Notes: generated by a model from the letters alone, not told the origin. A DNA stretch of 44,962 nucleotides from Candidatus Rokuibacteriota bacterium (GCA_016184365.1 JACPCW010000118.1:1-44962), one strand, 5' to 3'; shown: positions 30,880-38,808, counted from the first letter of the stretch. Translations and numbers: made by a program.

Positions 30880-32795
30880 AGAACAACATGCTCGTGATGG
30901 TGCTCACTCTGCTCATGACGTTCGCGGGAGCGACCCCGAGCCACGCCGCCGAGACCGTGCGCGTCGCCGCCTACTTCAGTGAGCAACTCGCCAAAGGCTG
31001 CCTCGCGGCCATCCAGGCCAAGGTGCCGGGGCTGACGCTCGAGGCCAGGCCCATCGACGCCATCCACGACAAGAGCGATGGACTGAACGCTCTCACCGCC
31101 GGCGACGTCGACGTGCTGTGGCGCGAGCCGCAGAGCAAGAGCCGGCTGACCGCGGCGACCCGCCCGTTTCTGTATCGCGACCTTGAACACTTCATCGCGT
31201 TTTCGTTCAGCGACACGTTTCGCGAGATCGCCGACGCGGATGCCAGGACGCACGGGCTGCGCGCCCTGGGTCTCGTCTACGACAAGCAGACGTTCCAGTT
31301 CTCACGCAAGGCGCCGCTGACGGAGCCGGGCCATTACCGCGGGGCCACGATCGCGTCGCTATGTTGCCTCTGGTGGGCGAAGCTGCTGGGCGCGCGCGTG
31401 TTGAACGAGTTGATCGACTACCGGTCCGAGGAGCTGGTCGACCTCTTCACGCGCGGGGCCGTCGACGCGGTCGAGAACATGCTCGACGATGCGGTCAAGC
31501 AGGAGGTTCATCGCGCCGCGAAGTACGTGAGCCCGTCCGCGTCGCTGCTCGCCGAAGCGATCTACGTGAGCGAGCCCGCGTGGCATCGCTGGTCGCCCGC
31601 GAGAAAGGCGCTCGTCGTGAGGATGGCGGAGGAAGCGGTCACGACGTGCAGCGCGCGTGCATTCGACCGCGAGGCACAGCTGTTCCGGCAGGTGACGGCC
31701 GCCGGCGCCAGGCCGGTGCCGGTGAATCGCGCCGCGTTCGTCGCGGCTCTCAAGCCACATCTCAAGGTAGATGGCTGGCGCCTGGAAGACCTCGCGGCCA
31801 TCGAGAAGATCGGGCCGATGCAGGCGGCGCCGGCCAGGCTCGTGCCCGTCGCGACCGACGACATCCCCGCGGTGAAGTGGCGCGTCCAGACCTCGTACCC
31901 GGCGCGGCTGCGCGTCTACGACGATCTGGTGCGCGAGCTCGCGACGAGCGTCGGCGAACTGAGCGGCGGCCGGATACAGCTGGAAGTGCTGCCCGCCGGC
32001 GCGATCGTTCCCGTCATTGCCCTGCTGGAGGCCGTCGGGCGGGGGCACGTGACTCTTGGCTGGGCGAGTCCCGCGACATTCGCTGCCAAGGATCCCGCGT
32101 TCGGCTTGATCGGCTCGATTCCGTTCGGGCCGGACGCCGCCGGGTACACGGTGTGGCGCAATCGCCCGGATATCCGGCGCATCGTCGACGACCTCTACGC
32201 GCGGTTCGGCGTCAAGGGTCTCAGCTGCGGCGTGACGAACTCTGTCACCGACCTCTGGTCGGCGAAGCCGCTCACGGCGGCGAGCGACCTGAAGGCGCTC
32301 CGCGTGTCGCCGCGGTTCTGGGGCCCGATCTTCGCGCGTGCCGGCGCGTCGCCGGTGACGCTTCCTGCCGGCGAGCTCGTCCCGGCCATGGAGCGGCGCA
32401 TGGTCGACGCTGCCGTCGGGTATGGCGCGGCGGTCGACGAGGGGTTCGGGTTACCCGACGTCGCGCGCTTCAATTACTACCCGGGCGTTCTCGCGCCGGC
32501 CTACGGCATCGACCTGATCGTCCAGAAGTCCGCGTGGGACGCGATCGGCGGACGCGGGCAGCAGGTCGTCGAGCAGGCGTGCGTCGGGATGCAGAAGAAG
32601 GCGATGGCGTCGACGGACCAGGCGGATGCTCAGGCGCTGGCGAGATTTCGAGGAGCGGGCATCGCGGTCCAACCGCTGCCCCAGCCGATCAAGGCGCTGC
32701 TGCGGCAGGGCTGGGAAGCGCATGCCGCAGAGACGGCCTTGCGGTCGCCGGCGTTCGCGGAGCTGCTCCGGAGTCTCTCGGGGGTGACGCCCTAG
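30876..32795 (+). CDS. Tandem-fused double TRAP (DctP-type) solute receptor
   Basis: 639 residues, about twice the usual 320-360. GTG 30876 overlaps the previous stop; ATG 30888 is an alternative. Signal peptide MLVMVLTLLMTFAGATPSHA. Two receptor domains follow. Domain 1 (about 25-320) contains GLRALGLVYDKQTFQFSRK and YRSEELVDLFTRGAVDAVEN, both DctP-like. Domain 2 (about 335-639) starts KWRVQTSYPARLRVYDDLV and has LSGGRIQLEVLPAGAIVP, AGASPVTLPAGELVPAMERR and FNYYPGVLAPAYG. No DctQ/DctM membrane subunits are nearby. A fused pair of receptors could bind two ligands or a large one, or sense rather than transport (inference). Confidence 0.8.
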   Translation: MKNNMLVMVLTLLMTFAGATPSHAAETVRVAAYFSEQLAKGCLAAIQAKVPGLTLEARPIDAIHDKSDGLNALTAGDVDVLWREPQSKSRLTAATRPFLYRDLEHFIAFSFSDTFREIADADARTHGLRALGLVYDKQTFQFSRKAPLTEPGHYRGATIASLCCLWWAKLLGARVLNELIDYRSEELVDLFTRGAVDAVENMLDDAVKQEVHRAAKYVSPSASLLAEAIYVSEPAWHRWSPARKALVVRMAEEAVTTCSARAFDREAQLFRQVTAAGARPVPVNRAAFVAALKPHLKVDGWRLEDLAAIEKIGPMQAAPARLVPVATDDIPAVKWRVQTSYPARLRVYDDLVRELATSVGELSGGRIQLEVLPAGAIVPVIALLEAVGRGHVTLGWASPATFAAKDPAFGLIGSIPFGPDAAGYTVWRNRPDIRRIVDDLYARFGVKGLSCGVTNSVTDLWSAKPLTAASDLKALRVSPRFWGPIFARAGASPVTLPAGELVPAMERRMVDAAVGYGAAVDEGFGLPDVARFNYYPGVLAPAYGIDLIVQKSAWDAIGGRGQQVVEQACVGMQKKAMASTDQADAQALARFRGAGIAVQPLPQPIKALLRQGWEAHAAETALRSPAFAELLRSLSGVTP

Positions 32796-33622
32796 TAGCG
32801 GTTCGCGATCGGCAGTTCCTCCGCCGGGAACAGCGTGATGATCTTCGCGCCCTCCGGCGTCACGATCACTTCCTCTTCGATGCGCGCCGCCGACGTGCCG
32901 TCCGTCGCGGGGCAGTAGGTCATCATCCCGGCCTGCAGCTCCATCGGATCGTCGAACGAGTTCACGCGGCTGATGATGGGGCGCTCGTGCAGGCCGAGGC
33001 CGAGGCCGATGCCGTGGCAGAAGTGCAGGCCGAACGCCGCCATCTCGCTCTCGAAGCCGATCTCCTGCGCCTTCGGGAACGCGCGCGCGATCTTGTCGGT
33101 GCCGACGCCGGGCTTGGTGAGCGCGATCGCTTCGTCCATCCACTCGCGCGCCTTCCTGTAGGCGGCGATCTGCGCGCGCGTCGCGCGGCCGACGCTGAAC
33201 GTGCGGTAGTAGCACGTGCGGTAGCCGACGAACGACATGTGGTAGATGCCGGCCACGCGCGCGTCGGCGAGGCGCTCCGCCCGTTCGCGCTGTTGCAGGA
33301 TCCGCGCATTCGCCTCGCCGAAGCGGCCCAGCACGAGCAGCGCCATGGTTTGTCGCGCGACGGCTTCGAAGATCGCGGTGTCGCGGGCGGCCGGATCGGA
33401 CAGGCCTTCGGCGTGGCGGAGGGCGCGGTCCAGTGTGGCCACGACCTCGGGAAGCGCGAGCGCGCGCATCGCGCGATCAGCCAGCCGGGCCAGGCAGTCG
33501 ACAGCCCGGCGATCGTCGCCCGCTGCGGACCAGTGATGCGCCAGCCGGTCGTATGCCTCGTCGAGCCGGCCTCGCCGCGGTCGCGATCGTGGGCCGCGAT
33601 GGCGGCACCGGCACGATGACAC
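32792..33622 (-). pseudogene. Chimeric remnant: TPR regulator piece joined to an M24-like C-terminus (copy 1)
   Basis: An open frame of 276 codons, but it joins two unrelated pieces. Up to about 33244 it reads LAHHWSAAGDDRRAVDCLAR and ARILQQRERAERLADARVAG, the TPR region of cyclase/AAA-type regulators. From there it reads SFVGYRTCYYRTFSVGRATR through [20 protein letters not shown] to EEVIVTPEGAKIITLFPAEE, nearly identical to the C-terminal part of the gene at 35642-36899. The join is at AACGACATG, shared by both sequences. Compared with piece 4 it lacks FAVE, and GLGLGL carries a six-base insertion. Probably non-functional. It overlaps the TRAP stop by four bases. Confidence 0.75.
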
Positions 33623-33735
33623 TCCGTAACGGCGCGGCGATGACGATCGAAGCGCCTGGAGCGACCGCGAGCGGGCCGGGCCTCGTCGTGGGGCGTGGCG
33701 TCGGCACGGTCACCATCGACACCGGCGCTGCCGTT
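33583..33735 (+). pseudogene. Possible fragment of a repeat-rich surface protein
   Basis: One plus-strand frame reads AIVGRDGGTGTMTLRNGAAM and LVVGRGVGTVTIDTGAAV. This is two copies of the VGRxGGTGTxTxxxGA repeat common in autotransporter-like and adhesin-like beta-solenoids. It has no start or stop of its own, and lies between the chimeric remnant and the gene at 33902. The rest of 33623-33901 shows nothing recognisable. Confidence 0.3.
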
Positions 33736-33901
33736 CCTCGCGCGTTTGCTGCGCCGCGCCGACGTCGACACCGGCCTTTCAGATGGCGGCGATGTACGGC
33801 GCGCGTCCCGACATCCGGCCTTGGATCTCAATGGGGGCCGAGGACGGAGCTCCCCCGCAGGGATTGTGTGGACCAGGACAACGATCTATATTGATCGATG
33901 A

Positions 33902-34315
33902 ATGGCGAAGAGGCGCACCAGGACTACGCGCCGTCGCCCCGCCCTTCGCGGAGGACGCAAGCGGGTTCTCGTGGTGTTGTTCATCCCGAGTGTCGCGCGA
34001 GATGGAGCGACGGCCATTGACCAGCCGCGCTGGGTCAATGGCGCCTTGGAAAGGTTTGGACGCGTCTTCGGCGGCGCTACGGCCTACCCGAAGGCCCAGG
34101 GTATCTGGCGCGACGACGAACGAGGCGGGGCACTCGTGAAGGACGAGCCGGTCGTCGTGCACTGTTACACGACGCCCGCCGACATCGAGAACTCAAGGAA
34201 TCTGGCCGAGCTCGGAGCCTTCTGCCGGAGGATGGGCCGCGACGCAGGCCAAGGAGAAGTCGGGTTGGTGGTCGGCAACGAGTACTTCGGCATTCGGGAC
34301 TTCGCGGAGGAGTAG
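33902..34315 (+). CDS. Conserved protein of unknown function, first of a bicistron
   Basis: 137 residues. After a basic leader (AKRRTRTTRRRPALRGGRKR) comes a compact domain: VLVVLFIPSVARDG, WVNGALERFGRVFGGATAYP, GIWRDDERGG, VVVHCYTTPADIE, LAELGAFCRRMGRDAGQGEV and VGNEYFGI. I have seen similar unassigned sequences paired with the next gene, but I recall no function. No ribosome-binding site is obvious. The stop is three bases from the next start. Confidence 0.65.
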   Translation: MAKRRTRTTRRRPALRGGRKRVLVVLFIPSVARDGATAIDQPRWVNGALERFGRVFGGATAYPKAQGIWRDDERGGALVKDEPVVVHCYTTPADIENSRNLAELGAFCRRMGRDAGQGEVGLVVGNEYFGIRDFAEE

Positions 34316-34318
34316 ACG

Positions 34319-34699
34319 ATGACCAGACAGCTCGACATGGACAAGATCGCCAAGGGGCTTGGCGCCGAGCGCCGGGGTAAGGTGTTCGCGACGGGCGGTT
34401 ACTTCGGCGCGATGCAGCTTCTCGCCGACGTCGAAGCCAGATTCCGCGTACCGGCGCGTGGCGGTCGGCCGACGGATCCTCGGTGGACGGAACGGCGACT
34501 CGTCCCCCTCGCCCCGGAGACGCTCGAGCGTCTGGAGAAGATCACGTCTAGGGTGCGCGCGCACGGGGGAGTGAACGTCGAACCGATGCAGCTGGCGGCG
34601 CTGCTACTCGAGAAGACGGCGAGGCACCTCACAGCCGGTCCTGGCGGAACCGGCCGGCGCGGATCTCCGCGTCGAGGTCCGCGTTCGTCGCCGCGATGA
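34319..34699 (+). CDS. Conserved protein of unknown function, second of a bicistron, with chimeric C-terminus
   Basis: 126 residues. The body (1-100) reads [58 protein letters not shown] and [17 protein letters not shown], a mainly helical small protein. From about base 34630 the frame runs antisense through a sigma-54 activator remnant and encodes a Gly/Arg/Pro tail, so the natural end was probably near ARHL and has been lost by recombination. It is three bases behind its partner gene and may act with it. Confidence 0.6.
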   Translation: MTRQLDMDKIAKGLGAERRGKVFATGGYFGAMQLLADVEARFRVPARGGRPTDPRWTERRLVPLAPETLERLEKITSRVRAHGGVNVEPMQLAALLLEKTARHLTAGPGGTGRRGSPRRGPRSSPR

Positions 34700-34860
34700 C
34701 CCGCACGTCGATACGGCGCGCGCGCGACGAGCCGACCGGTCGGACCTCGGCCTTCCTGCAGCACGCGCAGCAGCCGGAGCTGCGTCGCCGGCGACATGTC
34801 GCCGACCTCGTCGAGGAACATGATGCCGCCGGCGGCCTCCTCGAAAATGAAGAATCGTCG
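34629..34860 (-). pseudogene. Frameshifted fragment of a sigma-54-dependent activator AAA+ domain
   Basis: Minus strand reads [19 protein letters not shown] then [15 protein letters not shown] (Walker B region of NtrC-type activators). The expected continuation [19 protein letters not shown] then [18 protein letters not shown] is present in another frame, consistent with one extra C in the GGCC at 34749-34752. Both ends are missing. It begins just behind a 65-base M24 piece. Confidence 0.7.
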
Positions 34861-34904
34861 CGTCGCCAGGTCCGAGTTCTCGCGAACCGGCGACAAGCCG
34901 CAGT

Positions 34905-34970
34905 TCCGGCGTGCAGCTCCATCGGATCGTCGAACGAGTTCACGCGGCTGATGATCGGCCGCTCGCGCAC
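34905..34970 (-). pseudogene. Fragment of the M24-like gene (piece 3)
   Basis: About 65 bases match the stretch of copy 1 around 32936-32996, encoding [16 protein letters not shown] on the minus strand. This is exactly the region missing from the long copy at 35642-36899. It is joined directly to the sigma-54 activator fragment. From 34971 to 35003 nothing recognisable remains. Confidence 0.6.
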
Positions 34971-35003
34971 GACGGGGCCGACACCGCTCGGTAGCGGACA
35001 CGC

Positions 35004-35333
35004 TCACAGGATCTTGAGCTCGGGCCAGTCGAACGCGTAGCCGAGCGCGCGCTTCACCTCGTGATGCCGCTCGTCAGGCAGCGCACCGAGAAGGTCGCCG
35101 ATCCGGACCTTGGCCACGACGTGGACGTTGTCCATGTTCGCGACCGACGGCCTGCTCAGCCCCTCGCGACGCCCGAGAGGAACCTCCTGCGGAATGCCGC
35201 GCACCGTCGTGGTGACCTCCACGACGATCACCCGGGAGAGGTACGCATACGCCGGTGTCCTCGTCAGCAGCAGCACGGGGCGTCGCCCGATGGGCAGCGG
35301 CAGATTCGCCCACCGGATCTCGTACTGCTTCAG
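35004..35333 (-). CDS. MazF/PemK-family endoribonuclease toxin, apparent CTG start
   Basis: 109 residues if begun at CTG 35333, giving [20 protein letters not shown], which aligns with the usual MazF start (M-K-x-G-E-I-W-W-A-x-L). The CTG overlaps the antitoxin stop as CTGA. The alternative GTG at 35381 would add 16 residues encoded by the overlapping antitoxin gene. Other family features: [47 protein letters not shown] and IGDLLGALP. MazF toxins cleave mRNA at short motifs until neutralised by antitoxin. Confidence 0.85.
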   Translation of the reverse strand: MKQYEIRWANLPLPIGRRPVLLLTRTPAYAYLSRVIVVEVTTTVRGIPQEVPLGRREGLSRPSVANMDNVHVVAKVRIGDLLGALPDERHHEVKRALGYAFDWPELKIL

Positions 35334-35584
35334 CGCCGCCTCGGTCTGCGGGCACGCCGGCGGCGCGGGACCGCTTCCCACGCGTCGGCCTCGACGTAGA
35401 CGTCATGGGCCGAGTCTGGCTGCCGAAGATATGCCGTTGCGGTGGCGCGCTCTTCCAGCTCCCAGAGGGCTCGCCGGATCGCGGCGCGAACGAACTCCGA
35501 GCGGCCGCGGGAGTGGGCGGGCGCGATCTTGTCGAGGCGCGCCGCCGTGTCAGCGTCGAGTTCAATGAGGAAGGCCTTCTTCAT
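35330..35584 (-). CDS. Ribbon-helix-helix antitoxin of the MazF pair
   Basis: 84 residues from ATG 35584. The N-terminal RHH fold has the beta strand KKAFLIELDADTAARLD and helices SRGRSEFVRAAIRRALWEL; the C-terminal tail (ATAYLRQPDSAHDVYVEADA) would bind the toxin. Antitoxins of this type repress their own operon by binding palindromes at the promoter. The region upstream (35585-35641) contains ATATGAATGAGTATATGG, AT-rich with near repeats TATGA/TATGG, a candidate operator. Confidence 0.85.
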   Translation of the reverse strand: MKKAFLIELDADTAARLDKIAPAHSRGRSEFVRAAIRRALWELEERATATAYLRQPDSAHDVYVEADAWEAVPRRRRARRPRRR

Positions 35585-35641
35585 ATGAATGAGTATATGG
35601 AGCACTGGTCGGTTCTGATGGGAAAAGTACGCGATGTCCCG

Positions 35642-36899
35642 TCAGTACCGGTTCGCGATCGGCAGCTCCTCGGCCGGGAACAGCGTGATGATCTTCGCGC
35701 CCTCCGGCGTCACGATCACTTCCTCTTCGATGCGCGCCGCCGACGTGCCGTCCGTCGCGGGGCAGTAGGTCCGAGTTCACGCGGCTGATGATGGGGCGCT
35801 CGTGCAGGCCGAGGCCGATGCCGTGGCAGAAGTTCAGGCCGAACGCCGCCATCTCGCTCTCGAAGCCGATCTCCTGCGCCTTCGGGAACGCGCGCGCGAT
35901 CTTGTCGGTGCCGACGCCGGGCTTGATGAGCGCGATCGCTTCATCCATCCACTCGCGCGCCTTCTTGTAGGCGGCGATCTGCGCGCGCGTCGCGCGGCCG
36001 ACGCTGAACGTGCGGTAGTAGCACGTGCGGTAGCCGACGAACGACATGATGATGTCGAAGAACGCCTGGTCGCCGGGGCGGATGAGCCGGTCGGTGAAGT
36101 TGTGCGGATGCGGGCTGCAGCGCTCGCCGGAGATCGAGTTGATCGCCTCGACGCTGTCGGCGCCCATCTCGTAGAGCCGCTTGTTCGCCAGCGCGACGAT
36201 CTCGTTCTCGCGGACGCCCGGCTTGAGCGCCTCGAAGATGTCCTGGTAGACGCCGTCGACCATCGCCGCGGCCATGTTGAGCAGCGTCAGCTCGTCCTGG
36301 CTCTTGATCATCCGCGCCTCGAGCATGACCTGTTGCCCGTCGCGCACCTCGACGCCGGCGTCCTGCAGCGCGAAGAGGAACGGCGGCTCGACGACGTCGA
36401 TGCCGAGCGGCATGTTCAGGACACCTTCGGCCTTCAGGATGTCCTTGATCTCGCGCGCGGCGGCCTTGAAGAGTCCCGCGCGCGGCGACACCGCGCCGCG
36501 CATGCCGACCATGCCGGCGAGCGACTGCTTCGGCGGAATCCACGGCGCGTAGAGCCGGTGGTGCCGCGCGGCGGAGCCGAAGTCCCAGACCCACGGCTCA
36601 CCGTTGCCGGTGAGCAGCGCCCAGCGGGTGAGCTTGTCGCGCGCCCACTCGCCGATGACGGTGCTCGAGATGTAGCGGATGTTGTACTGGTCGAACACGA
36701 GCAGCGCGCCGAGATCGGAGTCCGCGAGCGCCTGCCGCACGCGCGCCAGCCGATACGCGTGCAGCCGGCGGAAGTCGACGCGCTCTTCGAAATCGACCTG
36801 CATGTGACCGGGCGCTTGCAGCGGGCGGTCCCAGCGGTGCTGGGGATCGGCGGCGGCGATCGTCGGTTTCGGGCTGGACGCGTTCGGCTTGCGGGCCAT
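35642..36899 (-). pseudogene. M24 (Xaa-Pro aminopeptidase/creatinase-like) protein, frameshifted by a 35-base deletion (copy 2)
   Basis: The longest copy. ATG 36899 has GGAGG upstream. N-terminal domain (LARVRQALADSDLGALLVFD, YNIRYISSTVIGEW) and pita-bread domain ([39 protein letters not shown]) are intact. Then 35 bases present in copy 1 (ATCATCCC...GTCGAA region) are missing at about 35770, which shifts the frame; the native C-terminus EEVIVTPEG...NRY and stop at 35642 lie in another frame. The metal-binding sequence has CYYRTF where canonical M24 enzymes have SDxTRTF, so one metal Asp is absent. Function was doubtful even before the frameshift. Confidence 0.8.
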
Positions 36900-36964
36900 C
36901 GGAGCCTCCCCGGGAGTGGTCGGTCCTTCGGCGAGTAATATACGGGCCAACGGAGGATCGGAGC

Positions 36965-37669
36965 ATGACGACCGAGGAGTGGTACGAGGCCCTCACCGCC
37001 GAGCTGCTGGCCCGGAGTCCGTTCCGGCGCTCGGACTACTTCAAGCGCTTCGCGGCCGGGACGCTGACGCGCGAGCAGGTGTGGGGGCACATCGGGCAGT
37101 GGTACCACCTGATCGCGTGGTTCCCGCGGATCTTCAGCGGCATCCACTCGCGCTGCGACGACCTCGACGTCCGCAAGGACTGCGCGCGGCATCTCCTCGT
37201 CGAAGACCTCGGGTACTTCGAGGGCACGGTCGGCGGCACGCCGGATCACGACGAGCTCTACCGGCGCATCGGCGACGACGTCGGGTACCCGCGCGAGGTG
37301 TACGACCGGCTCGAGGTCGTGCCCGAGATGGCGGCGATCGTCGCCTTCTTCCGCCGGCTCGCGAACGAGGTGCCGTGGAGCGCCGCGCTCTGCGCGACGG
37401 CGCTGCTCGAAGAAGAAGTGGTGGAGATCGCGCAGACCGTGGGGCGTGCGCTCGTCGAGCACTACGGTGTGCGGCGCGAATGGGGCGCCGCGAATTACAC
37501 CGTGCACGAGGCGGTCGAGAAGGAAGAATCCGGCGAGACGAAGAAGACGATCCTCGAGCATCTGCGCACGGCCGAGGACCGGCGCGCCGCCGAAGCCGCG
37601 ATGCGCGAGATGCACGCGCTGCTCGAGCGCTACGCCGACGGGCTCGCGCGACGGCATCCGGCGAGCTGA
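36965..37669 (+). CDS. TENA/THI-4/PqqC-like heme-oxygenase-fold protein
   Basis: 234 residues; GGAGGATCGGAGC precedes the ATG. All-helical, with LARSPFRRSDYFKRFAAGTL, REQVWGHIGQWYHLI, LLVEDLGYFEG, HDELYRRIGDDVG, LEEEVVEIAQTVGRALVEHY and AANYTVHEAVEKEE. Conserved His and Glu residues (HIGQWYH, LLVEDLG, EEEVVE) could form a di-iron site as in PqqC-like or CADD-type oxygenases. It is divergent from the M24 pseudogene and four bases ahead of the LigB-like gene, so it probably takes part in the same oxidative pathway. Confidence 0.82.
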   Translation: MTTEEWYEALTAELLARSPFRRSDYFKRFAAGTLTREQVWGHIGQWYHLIAWFPRIFSGIHSRCDDLDVRKDCARHLLVEDLGYFEGTVGGTPDHDELYRRIGDDVGYPREVYDRLEVVPEMAAIVAFFRRLANEVPWSAALCATALLEEEVVEIAQTVGRALVEHYGVRREWGAANYTVHEAVEKEESGETKKTILEHLRTAEDRRAAEAAMREMHALLERYADGLARRHPAS

Positions 37670-37673
37670 CGCG

Positions 37674-38471
37674 ATGCCGCTCGTCGCCGCCGTCGCAGTA
37701 CCGCACACGCCGCAGCTGCTCGTCCGGCCGGACACGGAGGACCGCGATCTCGTGCTGCGCGTTCACGCCGCCTACGCGCGCGTGAAGCAGCGGCTGACGG
37801 ACGCGCGTGTCGAGGCGATCTGCCTCGTTGGCGGCGACCACATCGAAGGCTTCTTCCTGAACGCCGTGCCGGCGTTCGCCGTGTACACCGGCGCGAAGGT
37901 CTCGGGACAGTTCGGCCGGTATGCCTACAGCTTCGACGTGCACGAGCCGCTCGCGCGCGCGATCGTCGAGCAGGGGATCGAGCGCGAGTTCGATCTCTGC
38001 TACAGCCAGGACGTCCGGCTCGACTACGCGTTCTACGTGCCGCTGCACTTCACGACGCCGGACCGGTCGATTCCCATCGTGCCGCTCTACGTGAACGTGT
38101 ACCTGCCGCCGCAGCCGACGCCGCGTCGCTGCTACGCGTGGGGCACGGCGCTGCGGGCGATTCTCGACGCCCGGCCCGAGCGCGTCGCGCTGATGGCGTC
38201 GGGCGGGCTGTCGCACTATCCCGGCACGGATCGCTACGCGTCGCCGGACTTCGACTGGGACCGGCAGCTGCTGGCGTCGCTGGCGGAGGGCCGCGGCGCC
38301 GAGACCGCGCGGCTGACGGGTGAGGAGCTCGACAAGGCGGGGAACGTGGAGCTGCGGACGTGGATCACGGTGCTCGGCGCGGTCGGCGACGCGCGCGCGG
38401 ACGTCGTGTGCTACGAGCCGTCATGGCATCACGGCAACGCCGTCGTCACGTGGCCGGTGGCGTCGCGATGA
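37674..38471 (+). CDS. Class III extradiol ring-cleavage dioxygenase, LigB-like subunit
   Basis: 265 residues from ATG 37674. LigB family (PF02900): AVAVPHTPQLLVRP with metal His, CLVGGDHIEGFFLN with a second His, catalytic-type His in ALMASGGLSHYPG, and acid near VCYEPSWHHGN. It binds Fe(II) and opens catecholic rings. The LigA-like gene 61 bases downstream supplies the small subunit that closes the active site. Gene order beta then alpha is the reverse of ligAB. Confidence 0.87.
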   Translation: MPLVAAVAVPHTPQLLVRPDTEDRDLVLRVHAAYARVKQRLTDARVEAICLVGGDHIEGFFLNAVPAFAVYTGAKVSGQFGRYAYSFDVHEPLARAIVEQGIEREFDLCYSQDVRLDYAFYVPLHFTTPDRSIPIVPLYVNVYLPPQPTPRRCYAWGTALRAILDARPERVALMASGGLSHYPGTDRYASPDFDWDRQLLASLAEGRGAETARLTGEELDKAGNVELRTWITVLGAVGDARADVVCYEPSWHHGNAVVTWPVASR

Positions 38472-38532
38472 TGGGTGGGCGAAGCCGCAGCACGACGCGG
38501 AGCCGCAGGCGGAGCGTGTGCGAGGCGAGTCT

Positions 38533-38808
38533 ATGACGGACGCGCACTACTTCTTTCCGCCGGCGAGCGCGTATCCGCTGAACCGCTGTCTCTTCGGGCT
38601 GAAGTCGGACAACGCGTTCCGGGCACGCTATCTGGCCGATGCGCAGGCCGCGATGGACGAGGTCGGCGTTCCGGCGGATGCGCGCGCCGCGCTGCGCGAC
38701 TTCGATCGCGACCGGCTCGTCGCGCTCGGCGCCCATCCCTATCTCGTGTTCATGGCGAAGCTGCGTGTGGGCATGGACACTCAGCCGGCGGCCTTCGAGT
38801 ATTTTTGA
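38533..38808 (+). CDS. LigA-like small subunit of an extradiol dioxygenase
   Basis: 91 residues. LigA-type features: FFPPASAYPLNRCLFGLKSD, FRARYLADAQAAMDEVG, and a C-terminal LVALGAHPYLVFMAKLRVG. Protocatechuate 4,5-dioxygenase alpha subunits use this domain as a lid over the beta-subunit active site. ATG 38533 is preceded by GAGGCGAG. The gene ends at a hairpin (38810) that separates it from the low-GC island. Confidence 0.85.
   Translation: MTDAHYFFPPASAYPLNRCLFGLKSDNAFRARYLADAQAAMDEVGVPADARAALRDFDRDRLVALGAHPYLVFMAKLRVGMDTQPAAFEYF

Noticed and set aside
31361..33619. 750-codon plus-strand frame covering the TRAP gene end and the M24 piece
   Set aside because: Composition is Arg/Gly-rich shadow; the TRAP frame and the antisense M24 frame explain the region.
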